Below, piece by piece: positions 7,203 through 9,402 of a stretch of DNA of 9,402 bases. The first letter of the stretch is position 1; each line of letters begins with the position of its first letter. The notes below the pieces were generated by a model, which did not search any database, had not been told where the DNA came from, and was given only the letters and a program-made list of their open reading frames with translations. A program made the position numbers and the translations under genes. The stretch spans positions 1 through 9,402 of the forward strand of contig JAILFI010000209.1 of NCBI GenBank assembly GCA_024697655.1, given 5' to 3'. The DNA comes from Clostridiales bacterium. Lineage in GTDB: Bacteria; Bacillota_A; Clostridia; Peptostreptococcales; Anaerovoracaceae.

Positions 7203-7242
7203 GTTAATAACCTGTTAGAAACTGTGAATCAAAGGATCACCT

Positions 7243-8745
7243 ATGAAAAAACCTGAAAAGCCGGGCTTTCTGTCCATGTATGCCTACGGGATGGCAGATA
7301 TCTACGGAGGCGGGGCCTTCATCGTTATCAGCACATTTTTCACTGTCTTTCTCACGAAGTCGCTCGGGATGTCGCCGGCGCTCGCCGGAACGATCCCGCT
7401 CATCGGAAAGGTATGGGATGCCATCACGGATCCTATCATGGGCAATATCGCGGACCGGACGAAGAGCCGTCTCGGTCCCAAAAGACTGTACATTCTGATC
7501 GGGAGTTTTGTCTCCGCGATCACATTCATATGCCTCTGGATCGAGTTTTCAGGCGGTACGGTGCTGCGGCAGTATGTCTTTTATGTGCTGATGTACATGC
7601 TGTTCTCGACCGGCTTTACGATCGTCATGGTGCCTTACAACGCGCTGCTGCCGGATATGGTCGACGACTATGTTCTGCGCGGCAAGTTCACGGGCGTGCG
7701 CATGATCTTCTCAACGCTCGGCGCGATCATCGCCGGGCTCATTCCGACGATCCTGATCCGCAACAATACCGATCCGAAGGAATACTTCACTGTCGCGCTG
7801 ATCTTTGCGGCATTGTTCATGGTGTGCATTCTCGTAACATTCTTCGGAACGTGGGAGAACGCGAAGGAGATCAAAAAAGAGCCTTTCCTTCAGAGCACGG
7901 TCGAATCATTTACGGTGTACCGCAGCCGGACTTACAGGATGTTTATCCTGATTTTCCTATGCGGACAGGGCGCGGCGGACTTTGTGACCGGTCTTGCGGT
8001 CTATTATGTCGATGATGTGCTCAACGCCTACGGCGGCGGCAACTTTACGATCCTGATGGGCACCATTCTGGTCGCGCAGTTCATCGGTATGATCGTCCTG
8101 AACCCGATCATGAACCGCACATCCAAAACGATGCCTGTGCGCCTTGCGTTCCCGTTCCGGATCATCGCGACACTGGCGCTGCTTGCGTTCTCGTATGAAG
8201 GTGTCAATTTCACGATCATTCTGGTGCTGTCGTTCATCATCGGCCTCGGGACGGCGGCTTCCTCGGTAACGATCTATGCGATCCTGGCGGACATGGCGGA
8301 TGTCGACGAACTGGTCACGACGATCCACAGACCCGGCATCTGCTCATCCATGGCGACCTTCATCCGGAAGATCGCGACCGGGCTTTCATCCGCGATCATC
8401 GGCATCCTGCTCGCGATCGTGGGGTACAATGAGGAACTTGCCAACGAGGGGCTCCGGCAGACGGCTGCGACACAACACGGCGTTGCGGCGATCTACGTAT
8501 TCGCACCTGTGGTGCTCATGGTGCTGACACTGATCCTGGTCATCAAGTTCCCGCTCGGCAAGAAGGAGTTTGAAGTCATCCAGCGCGACATCGCCCGCCG
8601 CAAAGGGGAGATCAGGACAGTCGCGACAGAAGAAGAAAGATATATCTGTGAACGCGTCACAGGTTTTGCCTACGACGAGCTCTGGAAAGAAGAAAACGCA
8701 AAAGGATTTGGAAAAAACGGCATATCAGCAGGAACGGAAAGCTAG
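7243..8745 (+). CDS. GPH-family sugar:cation symporter (MFS, MelB/YihO-like)
   Basis: A 500-residue membrane transporter of the glycoside-pentoside-hexuronide:cation symporter family. The diagnostic helix-II motif is WDAITDPIMGNIADRT, with Asp59 and Asp63 corresponding to MelB Asp55 and Asp59. Asp19 lies at the same place as MelB Asp19. Next comes RTKSRLGPKRLYILIG, the loop 2-3 motif of the family. Hydrophobic segments fit twelve helices. A hydrophilic cytoplasmic tail of about 65 residues follows the last helix (from about residue 436). It is expected to import a sugar or glycoside with H+ or Na+. E. coli YihO, the presumed sulfoquinovose importer, is a family member, and pairing with a YihQ-like GH31 here suggests import of the GH31 substrate. 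The start has AAAGGA 6 nt upstream, and the stop is one base from the next ATG. Confidence 0.92.
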   Translation: MKKPEKPGFLSMYAYGMADIYGGGAFIVISTFFTVFLTKSLGMSPALAGTIPLIGKVWDAITDPIMGNIADRTKSRLGPKRLYILIGSFVSAITFICLWIEFSGGTVLRQYVFYVLMYMLFSTGFTIVMVPYNALLPDMVDDYVLRGKFTGVRMIFSTLGAIIAGLIPTILIRNNTDPKEYFTVALIFAALFMVCILVTFFGTWENAKEIKKEPFLQSTVESFTVYRSRTYRMFILIFLCGQGAADFVTGLAVYYVDDVLNAYGGGNFTILMGTILVAQFIGMIVLNPIMNRTSKTMPVRLAFPFRIIATLALLAFSYEGVNFTIILVLSFIIGLGTAASSVTIYAILADMADVDELVTTIHRPGICSSMATFIRKIATGLSSAIIGILLAIVGYNEELANEGLRQTAATQHGVAAIYVFAPVVLMVLTLILVIKFPLGKKEFEVIQRDIARRKGEIRTVATEEERYICERVTGFAYDELWKEENAKGFGKNGISAGTES

Positions 8746-8746
8746 A

Positions 8747-9402
8747 ATGAAGATACAAGGACCGATCATTTATGTCCCGGTCGGGGTGGGGACGTTCCAT
8801 ATGGAGACAGCAGAGCAGGGATTCCGCGATTCCTGTGCTTTGCTGCGGCAGCTGGCAAAAGAGACCGGCATGGAGGACGCGCTCGTCATACCGGACGGCA
8901 TCCTGTTCAGCGCCGGTGAAGTCAAAGCGTTCCTAAAAAGTAAGACACCGTCTCTTGTGATCCTGCAGAATGTGACGTTCGCCAATGCGGCTTACACACA
9001 GGAGATCTGTGATGTGACCGACGCACCTGTCGTCGTGTGGACGCTGCGCGACCCGGCGGGTGACGGCGGCAGACTGAAACGCAATGCGCTGACCGGCGCC
9101 TTCGCGGCGGCCAACCGTCTGTACATGGACGGACGGATCAGATACCGGCACATTCTGGGAGATCCTTCCGAAGAGAGTATCGGAAGATTGCTCGCAGCAT
9201 ATATGCGGGCGCTGTCTGCACTTAGGAAGGTATGCGGGAAAACGCTCCTTCTGGTGGGAGAACCGCCGGAGGGCTTCTCTTTCGGTGCGGCGGAGGAAAC
9301 AGTTTTACAGGAATCGTTCGGTCTTGCGATCCGCTCTGTGAGTACCGCTGCGATGATAGAAAAAGCGCGGGCTGTGACGGAGGCGGAAGCAGCTCCGTTC
9401 CT
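8747..9402 (+). CDS. L-fucose/L-arabinose isomerase-like protein, N-terminal part (cut by window end)
   Basis: An open frame of 218 codons runs off the right edge with no stop. The sequence resembles the N-terminal two domains of L-fucose isomerase/L-arabinose isomerase-type sugar ketol-isomerases. Visible features are an opening beta-strand with a glycine turn (IIYVPVGVGTF), then LVILQNVTFAN (Leu70-Asn80), APVVVWTLRDPAGDGGRL (Ala93-Leu110) followed by NALTGAF, and a second Rossmann-like strand KTLLLVGEPPEGF. The metal-binding catalytic residues of this fold lie further on and are outside the window, so activity cannot be confirmed. It begins one base after the symporter stop, with GGAAAG 5 nt upstream of ATG, so the two are probably translationally coupled. 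In context it may isomerise the sugar released by the GH31 enzyme; this is inference. Confidence 0.72.
   Translation, partial: MKIQGPIIYVPVGVGTFHMETAEQGFRDSCALLRQLAKETGMEDALVIPDGILFSAGEVKAFLKSKTPSLVILQNVTFANAAYTQEICDVTDAPVVVWTLRDPAGDGGRLKRNALTGAFAAANRLYMDGRIRYRHILGDPSEESIGRLLAAYMRALSALRKVCGKTLLLVGEPPEGFSFGAAEETVLQESFGLAIRSVSTAAMIEKARAVTEAEAAPF

Noticed and set aside
7413..8015. 200-codon plus-strand frame inside the symporter gene
   Set aside because: Arg/His-rich alternative frame of a clearly conserved GPH transporter; no start signal or recognisable domain.
1..9402. CRISPR array, tRNA/rRNA, insertion sequence or phage gene
   Set aside because: No regularly spaced repeats, tRNA-like cloverleaf, transposase motif or phage structural gene was seen; nearly all bases are in metabolic and membrane protein genes.

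Overview
The window is a plus-strand gene array with no convincing minus-strand gene. G+C content looks a little above one half by eye. Shine-Dalgarno sequences such as GGAGGTGG and AGGAGG are strong, genes are tightly packed, and the families (CPBP protease, AI-2E permease, winged-helix MBL hydrolase, DUF2804, YihQ-type GH31, GPH symporter) suit an anaerobic, probably gut-associated member of the Bacillota. Genus is not readable from this sequence.

Layout: a CPBP membrane protease gene (9-881) stands alone at the left. A 142-bp gap follows, holding a perfect 12-bp hairpin, a possible promoter and a second small hairpin over the next ribosome binding site. From about 1024 to the right edge the genes run as one apparent operon: AI-2E permease (1024-2205), DUF2804 protein (2189-3226, overlapping the permease by 17 nt), MBL-fold metallo-hydrolase (3238-4125), extended SDR of the 3beta-HSD/NSDHL-like type (4149-5183), GH31 glycosidase (5195-7174), GPH sugar:cation symporter (7243-8745), and the first two thirds or less of a sugar isomerase-like protein (8747 to the edge). 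Gaps are 1 to 23 nt, except 68 nt before the symporter, where a secondary promoter may lie.

How they may work together: the symporter would import a glycoside, the GH31 enzyme would cleave its alpha-linked sugar in the cytoplasm (no signal peptide is seen), and the isomerase-like protein would act on the released sugar. This parallels the YihO/YihQ plus isomerase logic of sulfoquinovose use. However, the GH31 enzyme keeps four of the five residues of the sulfoquinovose-recognition set (QQRWY) and has Gln in place of the sulfonate-binding Arg. The substrate is therefore probably a relative of sulfoquinovosides, or a neutral alpha-glycoside. The DUF2804, MBL and SDR genes upstream could process the aglycone or a side chain (possibly lipid-like), but that is inference.
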